Assembly: GCA_945910005.1 (NCBI GenBank)
Contig: OX246739.1
Span: 33,507,608 to 33,571,607 of the forward strand
Origin: Isoperla grammatica
Lineage: Eukaryota; Arthropoda; Insecta; Plecoptera; Perlodidae
Direction: 5' to 3'
Length of the DNA: 64,000 nt
In this document: positions 35,030 to 46,224 of the stretch, one piece after another
How positions within the stretch are numbered: the stretch's first letter is position 1
How the letters are laid out: each line of letters opens with the position of its first letter
Program-made: the position numbers and the translations under genes
The notes under the pieces: generated by a model
Told to the model about the DNA's origin: nothing
Database searches by the model: none
The model's input: only the letters and a program-made list of their open reading frames with translations

Positions 35030-35139
35030 CTTTCATTATTCAGCAGATTTTCCATTCTGCCATTTTACTTCATATCACTTATACTTATTCTCAAAGATTA
35101 TACTTACAACCTTGTACTTTGTGTTACTAATTATTCTCA

Positions 35140-35145
<6 letters not shown>

Positions 35146-35184
<39 letters not shown>
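35146..35184. repeat. internal poly-A tract (39 A)
   Basis: An uninterrupted run of 39 A lies inside the retrotransposon, 1.46 kb before the 3' LTR. It could be replication slippage or the scar of a polyadenylated RNA captured into the element. The sequence on its 3' side is T-rich and different in character from that on its 5' side. Confidence 0.85.
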
Positions 35185-35190
<6 letters not shown>

Positions 35191-35368
35191 TACTTAAAAT
35201 TATATAAGTTTTTATTATTTTTACTTATAAATGTAATTCATATCGATTTACTTATTCGAATGACATGCAATTGTCATATTGCACTTGTGCTATACTTTTG
35301 CTTCGTATATCACTTATTCTTATTAATATTGTACTTTTTGTCACTTTTCATTATTTTACGGATCTATA

Positions 35369-36355
35369 ATGATACCTTTAATTTGTCTAACGACTTGTAA
35401 TCCTAGTATAATGTTCATATGTCAAGTTCTTGTTTTCATGGATTTCGATTGTATTATTGAACTTAATATGGTTTTTATACTAACCAGTAGAAATGGTGAT
35501 ATTGTACTTCACCATGTAATTTTAATATTATTTTCATGGTTTTTAATTATTATTTTGTGGTTCATACACCTTTGTAAAAGTTCTACTCTTAGTACTTGAG
35601 TACGACTTATTTGGTTGCATTGCGTATACAATGTACTGCATTTGTATACGTTGCGATAATTATGGAATTGTATTTTTTACTTACTCATGTTTCATGATAT
35701 TTTGTCTTAATGGTTACGGTATTATATTTTATTCTTTTGGATTCTCTTTACTATGACAATTTGCATATATGCAATTTATTTGCACTACTTTCATCTTGCC
35801 TTACCCAAATGTTTTACTTGGCGCATTATTTTGTATTTTCTTATTGGTTATGATCTTTTATATATTTGTTCATTTATGATAAGTTATGTCAACTATTATG
35901 TCAGCTCTTATGTAGCGGTTTTCAGCACTTGGTTGATTATGGCAGCTGTCAGTATTTTCCTGTTTGTGGAATTTTTCTATCTGCCTAACCAGCCGTTTGT
36001 ATATGATTTCTAATCATTTCTTGATATATTTGTTTTGTATTGATTCACTTTTATCGCTTACTTACTGCAACTTTTGCTGTAGGGTTATGAATGATCCATG
36101 TTTTACGGGGTGAAATTTATTTCACATGAAGCCTTTCTGTCAACATTTCGCGTTTTAAGTATACCACACAGGACTCACACGTCGCTTCCAAAGTACTTCA
36201 TTCTGTTTCACATTGCACATTATAAGAAGGTGGCACTCTCCCTCCTGTCTTTCCGCTTGATATTAGCATCCGTAGCTTTGACTCTTCGAGGGTTTCGGCT
36301 GTATGTCCTAAGATGGGTTTCACTGTTCATACAGTCTCAGACCGCTCATAACTGA
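35369..36355 (+). pseudogene. decayed hydrophobic frame, possible envelope-like remnant
   Basis: Three open segments in one frame (35369-35599, about 35714-36013, 36098-36355) are separated by few stops. The first two are strongly hydrophobic, with several stretches long enough to span a membrane (VILILFSWFLIIILWFIHL, LIMAAVSIFLFVEFFYL). The 34124 and 34703 ORFs and an open segment at 36485-36685 are in the same frame. Position between pol and the 3' LTR is where envelope genes sit in retroviruses and some gypsy elements. No signal peptide, furin site or cysteine pattern was identified, and T-rich DNA gives hydrophobic translations by composition alone, so this is tentative. Confidence 0.3.
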
Positions 36356-36623
36356 CAGATATATTAATGTCTCAGTTGGTCTAATCGTAGCTTTTGAGTG
36401 GAACACATGGGAATGCTCTTGTCATGTTATTACCTCGACTATGGCTCACTATTACACTATCTGTTCTCAGACCCACAGGCATAGATGCAAGTTTACCTGA
36501 ACGTTAGTCTCATTGCAGCGGCACATATTTACCATTCCTTCCGCGTGCACCTCTCTTATGTCTCATGTTTATTTTGGGTTTTCTTTCTTTTTCTTTTGGT
36601 GCATCCTTGTAGAAAGATACACC

Positions 36624-36647
36624 AAAAAGTTGGAGCGATCGGGGTGA
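36624..36647 (+). other. weak polypurine tract candidate before the 3' LTR
   Basis: 'aaaaagttggagcgatcggg' followed by 'gtga' abuts the 3' LTR. It is purine-rich but interrupted by pyrimidines, so it is a poor plus-strand primer site. None better was seen in the last 100 bases. Confidence 0.25.
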
Positions 36648-37580
36648 TGTCATGGGGTGGGTTTTCTACATTAAGTATATATTAAAATATCATTTAGAAT
36701 ACATGGATTATACATAAATCACTTACTGTAGAAGTTGAATAGCATCTTAAAACAACGGGTGCATCATGACTCATGGCATAGTTAGTCATCCGATGGATGC
36801 AACCCTAGACACGTAATACGAAAGAGATCTCACCTCTAAAAAGTGACTCACAAGGTGACCCCTAACAAACAGTTGATTCAAAATATACGCATGGTCCTCA
36901 TAGAAGGATCCAGAAAATGTAATATTTTTTATGTAATATTTTTTATGACATGCATCTACTATATAAACACAACCCACCCGAGTCGAAGAGTCAGTCAGTC
37001 AGCGGTTCGAGCTCAATTGGGTTCAGCCTAGCTAATTAATAGTCAAAACAAGGCTTAAGACTTGGTCTGCACTCAGCGTTACCAATTGGTGACCGATTGC
37101 AAAATAACAAGGCTTAAGACTTTATTATTCCGTATTTGAATTTTATTCCTTAAGGTTTGATCTACAATCAAGCGTGTCCAATTGGTCACCGGATTGTTAG
37201 ATAAAAACTTAAGATTCGTGGTTTAAACTTTCCGTACTAATATTATTGTAAGCCGACACAGACTGACTCCTAAAAATAGTATCAATTAAATCTTTTGTGC
37301 ACCACATACATCAAACTTGGGTAAGTCAACCATTTCATTATATGTATTTATGAATTGTCAAATAAACGTATTATAATTAACCAAGATTTATTATTCATTT
37401 GCAATGACTTATAATATAGGTCAAGAACCTCACGTCCTCCTCTATTGAAAGTTGAAACTAAATTACTTAAATATGTTTCTGCTCCTCCTTGGAGCAGATG
37501 GTGGCAGCAACAAAACTACTCGATAATATATATACTGTTTCCTAAGTCGTGAGCGACGTCAAAGCGCCCGCCCCACGACA
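36648..37580 (+). repeat. 3' long terminal repeat (933 bp)
   Basis: Same length, ends and internal landmarks as the 5' LTR. TATATAA is at 36960 and AATAAA at 37361. I found no difference from the 5' LTR by eye, which supports a recent insertion. Confidence 0.97.
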
Positions 37581-37584
37581 AACC
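37581..37584. repeat. target site duplication, right (AACC)
   Basis: Matches 26222-26225 on the other side of the element. Confidence 0.75.
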
Positions 37585-38834
37585 TATTGAATGCTTAAGA
37601 GAGCAGCACTATTCATCTAGGTTCACTAACAATAAGGATTTATTAAAACACTGAAATTATATTTTAGCCAATTATGAATTTTAACTTGTGATACTTTTCT
37701 TGTAGACTATACTGCTCTGGTTTCAAAACCTTTTATCTGTGAATCAACGTTTGTATAAAAAAAAATGTGTCTTATATTATTTGTATCTATAAATATCAAC
37801 ATGCTAATTTCACACAACATTAAAATGAATATTAGTTTTACGGGGCCTTAGTTATGATAAAATAGCATCACGTCGCACTATATTCATTAAACTGGTTCAG
37901 TTACAATTAAAGCTGAAGTAATCATTCTTCTTCTTCTTCTTTTACTTATAGAAAATTATTTCGACGAAATAATGAATTAATTAACAGGTTAAAATATCTA
38001 CTAAAAATTCAGTTTTCTTTTGAGTGGGGGTGCTGGAACCCTATATCTTTGCCGGACAATTATTCATACATTATGTTGTTGACTCTTCCATGAAAAGTGC
38101 GTGTTTCAGTCATATTCAATAGCGCTGTCCCTATTTACAACCGATATTCAAATATGCTTATTCTCCCAGAAAAACCATTGCATACTAAATGTGACATTTA
38201 TGTAAACCAAATTGACACCGCCAATACAAACTTTATAACAATACAATTACCGGAGCTTGGGATAGATGTCATTGTTCCCAAATAATTGCTTGTTAAAGAA
38301 TTAAAAGTCTATACGGTTACTAAACAACATAATTGTTTCTGGGCGTAACGACATCAGATAAGCTTTATTACAGTCTCTTTGGGTTCCAGATACGAGATCT
38401 AGTGTATATAATAACGTCACACGCGGAATTTTATTTTAAAATTCAAATTAAAAATCGTGTTTTTTTCTCTTTGTTTTACAAGTGAGATAACGAATCTCGG
38501 ACGAGGCGGAAGATATCTTCGCCTATTTAGAAACCTCAAACGAAATCCCCCATTAGCCCCATTTCCTGTCTCACTCTTGTCTAGAAATATGCCTCGTCGT
38601 ATGTCGGCTCCATTACCACATGAGTACCTGTCATGGCGATGTGACCGCATGAGCGGACTTACGGCAGACGTTTCGTTGCTAATGCGCGATGCGTCTTCAG
38701 GATCGACACAATTAAGGAACTCGTGTTAGTTTGTTTTCTGTGTGAACCACTTTAAATTCTTGGGTTTTAGTTTTATAAACTGGGATGTCCTTGTTTGCGG
38801 TCATCTACGGCTTCAAAGGATCGTTGTTACATCG
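37585..38834. other. non-coding stretch
   Basis: AT-rich, with a short 'ttc' run at about 37926. A 90-codon open frame (38457-38729) includes an internal ATG at 38589 with protein-like composition (PRRMSAPLPHEYLSWRCDRM), but I could not link it to anything. 37985-38035 weakly resembles the inverted arm of the fold-back family at 5.9 kb. Confidence 0.4.
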
Positions 38835-40088
38835 CGTCACATGCTCGGTGTGATGAGAACTATACTCTGAGCAAGATAAGTTATGTGTGTGGTGTCACAT
38901 GCTCGGTGTGTTGAGAACTATACTCCGAGCAGGATAAGTCATATGTGTGGTGTCAGATGCTCGGTGTGTTGAGAACTATACTCCGAGCAGGATAAGTCAT
39001 ATGTGTGGTGTCACATGCTCTGTGTGTTGAGAGCTATACTCCGAGCAGGATAAGTCCCGTGTGTGGTGTCACATGCTCTGTGTGATGAGAACTATACTCC
39101 TAGCAGGATAAGTCATGTGTGTGGGGTCACATGCTCGGTGTGTTGAGAACTATACTCCTAGCAGGATAAGTCATGTGTGTGGGGTCACATGCTCGGTGTG
39201 TTGAGAACTATACTCCTAGCAGGATAAGTCATGTGCGTGGGGTCACATGCTCGGTGTGTTGAGAACTATACTCCTAGCAGGATAAGTCATGTGTGTGGTG
39301 TCACATGCTCTGTGTGATGAGAACTATACTCCGAGCAGTATAAGTCATGTGTGTGGTGTCACATGCTCGGTGTGTTGAGAACTATACCCCGAGCAGGATA
39401 AGTCATGTGTGTGGTGTCACATGCTCTGTGTGATGATAACTATACTCCGAGCAGTATAAGTCATGTGTGTGGGGTCACATGCTCGGTGTGTTGAGAACTA
39501 TACTCCTAGCAGGATAAGTCCTGTGTGTGGTGTCACATGCTCTGTGTGATGAGAACTATACTCCGAGCAGTATAAGTCATGTGTGTGGGGTCACATGCTC
39601 GGTGTGTTGAGAACTATACTCCTAGCACGATAAGTCATGTGTGTGGGGTCACATGCTCGGTGTGTTGAGAACTATACTCCTAGCAGGATAAGTCATGTGT
39701 GTGGTGTCACATGCTCTGTGTGATGAGAACTATACTCCGAGCAGGATAAGTCCTGTGTGTGGTGTCATATGCTTTGTGTGTTGAGAACTATACCCCGAGC
39801 AGGATAAGTCATGTCTGTGGTGTCACATGCTCGGTGTGTTGAGAACTATACTCCAAGCAGGATAAGTCATGTGTGTGGTGTCACATGCTCGGTGTGTGGA
39901 GAACTATACTCCGAGCAGGATAAGTCCTGTGTGTGGTGTCACATGCTCGGTGTGTTGAGAACTATATTCCGAGCAGGATAAGTCCTGTGTGTGGTGTCAC
40001 ATGCTCGGTGTGTTGAGAACTATACTCCTAGCAGGATAAGTCATGTGTGTGGTGTCACATGCTTGGTGTGTTGAGAACTATATTCCGT
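38835..40088. repeat. tandem array, 58-bp unit, about 21-22 copies
   Basis: The unit runs from 'ggtgtcacatgctcggtgtg' through 'gagaactatactccgagcag' to 'gataagtcatgtgtgt'. Copies differ by point changes only (gctcgg or gctctg, ccgagc or cctagc, tgttgaga or tgatgaga), with almost no length variation. Each unit carries TGCTCGG and CCGAGCA, able to form a 7-bp stem. The last copy ends in 'tattccgtcc'. It is a minisatellite with no coding sense. Confidence 0.95.
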
Positions 40089-40947
40089 CCAAGGCAAGTA
40101 CTGTGTCTGTGTGGCTGCTCTGCCAACTTTGAAACCATTTCCCAAGTACAACAATTTTTTTTAATCAGGACAGTTATAATGTATTGCCTTATTATTACTT
40201 ATTACTACTTGAAAATTTGTATGTTTCGGGCACGGTTTTCAGTTTTCTAAAATATGCACAATCAACAAAAGTCTAACTTCGAAATTAAAACATTGATTTC
40301 CGAAAGTTACAAACTTATTCTTTTAATTCCTACGACCGGTACCGTCGACATTGCTACTGAATTACATCATTCCAAACATATAACTTCGCCTAGAAAAACA
40401 CACTGCAGATGAAGAATTTGTATTGATGTTTATAATGAACGACAAAGCACGTACGAGATCAGTCTCAATAGGAGGAATATATATTTTTTATTTCAAAAGA
40501 ACACGGTTAGATTTACGTGATGTTACATAGATTCAAAAAGTAGTCCTACTGATTTCCGCTCTTAATTTTAATCAACTCTTTTGTTCTAACAACAAATACA
40601 CTTTGGCCAATCTCTTAAAAAAAACATTCTTAATGTATTATGTTTTAGTTAATTCAATTCCTTTCAAATATTATTATTTATCTTGGGGAAAAAATAAATT
40701 ATTATTTAAATACTAGAAATTGATTAAAATACAAAATATGATTTTATGATCGCTATTTTATTTATCTTCGTGTAACAGGTCGTTGATTTAACAAACTTCT
40801 GATATCATGGCTTGGCTTGCACACCGTATAATCGACGAATTTTCAGTATTGCTTTTGCAAAGACATATCTTTTTAAAATTCAATATTTTTCTATTCAGTA
40901 CGCGGTCTGTATTACCCAGTAGGATATAAACCAAAACTGTTCTATAA

Positions 40948-41232
40948 AGTATTGCACGAGTCGCTGCCCTCCCCTCACGACACCTGCCAGCGGGTGACGT
41001 CACGAGGAGAGCGGGTGATGCATCTGACAGTCTGTTATCGGGCAGTGAGATCGTGTCTTTCCCAGGCACCCTCGAGAGATCGGTCCCTGTGATCGTCACC
41101 AGGCGCCAGCGAGAAGATCCTGCCTACGATTACGTCACAGATGTCGCTTCGATCAACCACGTTTCGGTTGTTTCAGAAGAAAGGTCAGAGCAAGAGTATC
41201 CAGCGATATCCGGCAAGCGGTTTGTGTACTAG
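40948..41232 (+). CDS. candidate 3'-terminal coding exon of a host gene
   Basis: This frame is open for 94 codons to a TAG at 41230-41232, in a segment clearly less AT-rich than its surroundings. The translated end has the look of a real protein tail: charged, with tyrosine-centred motifs DPAYDYVTDV and QEYPAI and a final GKRFVY. That composition is typical of the cytoplasmic end of a cell-surface receptor, but no family is recognised. There is no ATG. A pyrimidine-rich acceptor ending in CCAG at 40990 ('ctcacgacacctgccag') would trim the first 14 codons. No AATAAA was seen in the next 300 bases. The overlapping open frames at 40788-41099 (minus) and 41141-41413 (plus) are probably shadows. 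Confidence 0.42.
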   Translation, partial: SIARVAALPSRHLPAGDVTRRAGDASDSLLSGSEIVSFPGTLERSVPVIVTRRQREDPAYDYVTDVASINHVSVVSEERSEQEYPAISGKRFVY

Positions 41233-42011
41233 TCCCCCCAAAGAATCTAAGGAAGATATTCCAGTTTATGTAATTGCCTTAGAAGTATTCTGTAGCCCCT
41301 TTCAAACTGAAGGCACGTTCATTATTATTGTGTTATGGGTTAATTTAATTAGTTTAAAAATTAATCTAGTTGACTTTAGTTCACCCGCAAAAGTAGAAAT
41401 ACGTGAATCTTGAAGTCTCAAAATATGTCTTTTGTAAACATTTAGACGGGTTTATTAATAGTATATACACTATTTATAAACTATATGTAAATTGAACCTA
41501 ATTCCTTGAACATGATCAGAAGGCAGAGGCCTATAAATTCCAATATTACTTTGTTAGTACCCCACCTCTTCTTATATACTCTTTCGTAGTAAGCTATATA
41601 GCATAAACATTAGTAGCATGGCTTCCGTAAAGGAAGAGCAGATATAGGGCTCTTTTGGGGCCTAGGCCTAGCCCCTAGTTAGCTCTTACCCTAATCTAAT
41701 GCTACAGCGGAGAGCCTAGGTTTATATCCCAACCTAGCGTTCTAGCACGTCTCCTACTAACGTATAAGTTGTAACAATGGTAATTATAGGCCTAAGATTG
41801 CCGGGGGGGGGGGGGGGGGAAGGGGGCAATGTACATTTCAATAACCCACATTACACAGTATACAGACTCTCTCGCACACACAAGCACACATACAACACTG
41901 TTGTAGTGTTGTACTGTACTGCCGTAATAACATTTACCAGTGCAACATATTAGTGGCACGCTCGCAGCCCGGGTGGGGGAGAAGGCGAATGCCCCCCCCC
42001 CCCCCCCACCA
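41233..42011. other. non-coding stretch with G and C runs
   Basis: No gene. Contains 17 G at 41803-41819 and 16 C at 41992-42007, about 170 bases apart and able to pair with each other, and 'gggcctaggcctagccc', an imperfect palindrome, near 41658. Confidence 0.5.
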
Positions 42012-42545
42012 TATTCACTCAGAACTACGCGATGGCTGAGCGAGCGGAGATTTGAACGCAAGAGAATACCTAACCAAACGTGCATGCGACGCTGAATGTA
42101 CCGGTGCACGTGCACTCAGAGCTACGCGATGGCTGAGCGAGCGGAGATTTGAACGCAAGAGAATACCTAACCAAACGTGCATGCGACGCTGAATGTACCG
42201 GTGCACGTGCACTCAGAGCTACGCGATGGCTGAGCGAGCGGAGATTTGAACGCAAGAGAATACCTAACCAGACGTGCATGCGACGCTGAATGTACCGGTG
42301 CACGTGCACTCAGAGCTACGCGATGGCTGAGCGAGCGGAGATTTGAACGCAAGAGAATACCTAACCAGACGTGCATGCGGCGCTGAATGTACCGGTGCAC
42401 GTGCACTCAGAGCTACGCGATGGCTGAGCGAGCGGAGATTTGAACGCAAGAGAATACCTAACCAGACGTGCATGCAACGCTGAATGTACCGGTGCACGTG
42501 CACTCAGAGCTACGCGATGGCTGAGCGAGCGGGGATTTGAACGCA
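42012..42545. repeat. tandem array, 97-bp unit, 5.5 copies
   Basis: The unit includes 'actcagagctacgcgatggc', 'gagcgagcggagatttgaac', 'agagaatacctaaccaaacg' and 'gaatgtaccggtgcacgtgc'. Copies are nearly identical, so the array is young. Palindromes GTGCACGTGCAC and ACCGGT lie at each junction. The overlapping minus-strand frames repeated every 97 bp are artefacts. Confidence 0.95.
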
Positions 42546-42834
42546 CGGAACAACAGTGTCACTTTTCGGCTATTGCGGGAAGTTGGCTCTGCACAAATTA
42601 ACCCTACGATTCAAGGCTCAACATTAAAATAATGGCAAGTTAGGAGTTGAATTCTTGAAGGAAACTGAAAAAGTGTATTTGTGTGTGTTTGTTAAATATA
42701 TAAGCAATAATTTAAAACCGCGTATTACAAGGAAGAGAGTAAATATTATTACGCATTGTACAAGAACAATAACATTAACAGCTATACAGTTAGAAAATTG
42801 TATTGTTTGAAATCAAGATTAACATTAAATTAAA

Positions 42835-43230
42835 GTACAGTTATCGAAATGTTAGAAAGGAATAAACTAATGACTTGAAACATGAAAGGAACATAATACG
42901 TAAAAAAAACTGTGAATGGAAGGAAGAATTTAAAAAGTATGAAAGGGGAAAGGTGTGAAAGAAAAAATGTTTGAAAGAAAAAGAAACTAAAAAGAAAATT
43001 TAAAATAGAGAAGATATTAGAGAAAAAATTAGAAGAAGGTGACAAGGAAATTGAAACCCGTAAAAGATACAAATAACACGAGAAAAGGGAAAAAGGGGAA
43101 CCGTAGAAAGGAGAAGCAGAGTTGGGAAGAAAGAGGAATGTCATAACCATTAAGAGCGAAAACCCCGAAGGTATACAAATCAAAAAAAAAAAAAAAAGGG
43201 GAAGCAAAAAAAAAAGGCTAAAAGTGAAGC
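42835..43230. repeat. purine-rich strand-asymmetric tract
   Basis: The plus strand is almost all A and G over about 400 bases ('agaaaaagaaactaaaaag', 'gggaaaaaggggaacc'), with a 15-base A run near 43182. The minus-strand frame 42830-43207 (125 codons, mostly Phe, Leu, Ser) is a product of this bias. Such tracts can form triplex DNA. Confidence 0.7.
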
Positions 43231-44786
43231 AGGCAACGCCCCGAAAGGACGTAGAAGAAAAGTATTATCGCCCCCTCCCCCCTCCCCGAAACATTATTTT
43301 GAAAGTTGCCCGGTACCCATAACGCAGGGTCAAACCACCCCTTCATTGAAGACTAAGGATCCCGACGAAGACGCTGGTTGATCCCAAAATTCAAACTATC
43401 ACACGACAGGTTTCATGAATCTTAAAAATGTAGATTTCATCAAAGTTCCCATATATGTTGTTATGCACATTGCACAATTTCACGTCCCTTTTATTGTAAA
43501 CTTTCTATAAAGGGTCTAATGGGACTTGATTGAGGATAACTAGTTAGGTAAAAGACGGTGGTAGCGCGTCACACACACTAGATTATGTCCCTCATATGAA
43601 ATGAAAACAAACTTTATCCTTGCGTTGTTGTCAACAAAGTATTCTTCTGCACGGTACACATGCGAAGTATCTAATAAAAGAGATTCTGATACGACACTTT
43701 GGATTCGACTTTAAGTGTAATCCTTAGCTTGGCAGCTTAGAGTATACAATCACACCTTCAACTTGACACAGTCGAAAATGTAAATAAAACATCTTGTATG
43801 TTATTCTGCCAAGATCAAAGCTATTTTTATAATTTTAATATAGTTGAAGACTACCATTATGCATACGTATTTCACACAAATACCGGTTGCATCATACCTA
43901 CATATAAAAATGTGAATCGTTCAACTTTTCTTATTTTTCTTTATTTTCCTTACGAACACTTTATCCATAATTAGCTATATGTATTTGTATTCCAATCGGG
44001 GCATACTTTTATTACAATTGCTATACTCCTATATACATACATTATCCAAACTAGATTTAAATTAAAACCCCGTATATAGAACTAGATGAGCACAAGTGTT
44101 TGGTCTACATAAAAATAAACCACAGCATTTTCGATATTTTGGCTACGGTATTGATTGTAGTGATGACAGCAGTATCGACATTGTACTAATATCGTACATA
44201 ACCACATTACAATCTCACACTGACCAGTGATCACGAGTCAATAAGAAGTTGTATATTATACCAAACATAACGTGTGTGAAAACTGTTATGGGTTGAATGA
44301 ATATTTAGGCAGAGCTTTTCTCCGAAAGAACAATCGTGTATTTCGCGAAAGGGTTTATTACAAAAGTGCATTAATTAGTAGGAAATAAATTACAGCCGTC
44401 ATAAACGGTGTAGTTTTTATGGCGTCCGTGATGTCGAAAAGGTGGTAAACACCGTATTCCTACGAAAGTATGAATATTAATAATAAAAACAAGAGTGCAG
44501 CAGAGTATTTGAAACCAAGGCAGAGGAGTGATTGTAAGGTGAAGGTCTTTAACCTACTCCTTCGTCAGACTTAACAGAATTGAATCACTTAATTATTTCG
44601 AGGGAACATATCAATTAGAAACGTGTTCACGGTTACAATACATGCATTTTGCACGCAATACTGATTTTAATTACGTCTCATCTCGGGCCGACAAGCTGTT
44701 GCAGATGGTATGGACGGATTAACTCGCCAATAAAATACAATGTCTTCTTTTGGAATCCAATTACCATTTCTGCAGTAGTGATGCAC
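43231..44786. other. AT-rich non-coding stretch
   Basis: I see no gene, RNA or repeat of note. Confidence 0.45.
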
Positions 44787-45068
44787 TGTAGCTCCCAGAC
44801 TAATTATGGTCCAACTATACAATGTAGCTCCCAGCCTCACAACGGTCCAACTATACGCGTAGCTCCAAGCCTCATAACGGTCCAACTATACACTGTAGCT
44901 CCCAGCCTCAGACGGTCCAACTATACATTTTAGCTCCCAGTCTCATAACGGTCCAACTATGCATTGTAGCTCAGTGTCACAATATTGCATCTATTTGTTG
45001 TAGCTCCCAGTTTCGATCACAACGGTCCAACTATACATTGCAGCTCCCATCCTTGTGACGGCCCAGCC
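44787..45068. repeat. degenerate tandem repeat, about 37 bp, seven copies
   Basis: Units follow the pattern 'tgtagctcccagcctcacaa' plus 'cggtccaactatacat'. Copies have drifted and vary in length (33-40 bp), indicating an older array than the 58-bp and 97-bp ones. Confidence 0.85.
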
Positions 45069-45119
45069 AGCTATATATTATTATTACAACGCTTATATTA
45101 ACTTGCCTTGTTTGTCTGG

Positions 45120-46190
45120 ACGAAATCTTTGGATCGATATTCCACCTACTTCTAGATGTTCGATCAAGCTGAAATCTTTTACACATACGTATTCCTGATG
45201 ACAATACATGAATAAACTGTCATATTTACTAAATTGTCAATTAATTCATCATAATTAATTAATTAATGTTTTACATGGAAATCGATGAATCTTTGAATCG
45301 ATATTTCACCTACTTTTAAATGTCCGCTCAAGCTGCAATTTTGTACACAGACGTATTTCTAATGACAATACATGAATCAACTGTCATATTTACTAAATTG
45401 TCAATTAATTCATCATAATTAATTAATTCATGTTTTATATGGAAATCGATGTTTAACCCACTTTCCAAAGTTAAATCGAATTGAAAGTTTTCACACAGAC
45501 GTATGCCTAATGACAATATACGAATCAATTGTCATATTTACTGAATCGTCAATTAAATCATCATAATTGGTTAATTAATGTTTTATATGAAAATCGATGT
45601 ACAGCCCACTTCCCAACGTCAAATCGAGTTGAAAGTTTTTACACAGACGTATTTTTAATGACTTCACACGAATCAATTGTCATATTAACTGAATAATCAA
45701 TTAATTCATCATAATTAATTAATTGATGTTTTATATGGGAATCGATGTTTAACCCACTTTCCAACGTCAAATCGAGTTGAAAGTTTTCACACAGACGTAT
45801 TCTTAATGACAATACACGTATCAATTGTCATATTTACTAAAAATAGTCAGTTAATTCATCATAATTAATTAATGTTTTATATGGGAATCGATGTTTCACC
45901 CACTTCCCAACGTCAAATCGAGTTTAAAGTTTTCACACAGACGTATTCTTAATGACAATACATGAATCAATTGTCACATTTACTAAATAATCAATTAAGC
46001 CATCATAATTAATGAATTGATGTTTTATATGGGGATCGATAAAACACTCACTTTCGAACGTCGAATTGAGCTGAAAGTTTGCACACAGACAAATTCTTAA
46101 TGACAATACATGAATCAATTGTCATATTTACTAAATAATCAATTAAAGCATCATATTTAATTAATCAATCGATATTCGATATATATTCGA
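45120..46190. repeat. AT-rich tandem array, about 148-bp unit, seven copies
   Basis: 'atcgat' landmarks recur at 45281, 45445, 45593, 45741, 45887 and 46035, giving spacings of 164, 148, 148, 146 and 148 bp. Each unit contains 'cacacagacgtattcttaat', 'caattgtcatatttactaaa', 'tcataattaattaat' and 'gttttatatgg'. Nucleosome-sized AT-rich units are typical of satellite DNA. The minus-strand frames of 61-66 codons spaced at two units are artefacts. Confidence 0.9.
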
Positions 46191-46224
46191 TTGCAAGATT
46201 CTTTAAGACTAAAAAGTATAAAAT

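Larger units (their letters stand above)
26226..37580 (+). mobile_element. complete Ty3/gypsy-type LTR retrotransposon, 11.36 kb
   Basis: The element has 933-bp LTRs at both ends, each starting TG and ending CA, with a short target duplication outside, a primer-binding site 1 base after the 5' LTR, gag, pol and a 2.6-kb 3' region. The domain order protease, reverse transcriptase, RNase H, integrase places it in the Ty3/gypsy group rather than copia, where integrase precedes reverse transcriptase. Reading the two LTRs in parallel shows a constant offset of 10,422 bp and no difference that I could find, and gag and pol are uninterrupted, so insertion was recent and the copy may still be active. 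It is larger than typical gypsy elements because of a long insertion in pol and the extra 3' region. Confidence 0.97.

Noticed and set aside
38835..40088. CRISPR array
   Set aside because: Repeats are contiguous with no unique spacers, and the context is eukaryotic.
42012..42503. Series of 79-codon minus-strand frames spaced 97 bp
   Set aside because: Artefact of the 97-bp tandem array.
42830..43207. 125-codon minus-strand frame resembling a membrane protein
   Set aside because: It is the reverse of a purine-rich tract, which yields Phe/Leu/Ser by composition.
45328..46118. Three similar minus-strand frames of 61-66 codons
   Set aside because: They are the same peptide repeated because of the 148-bp array.
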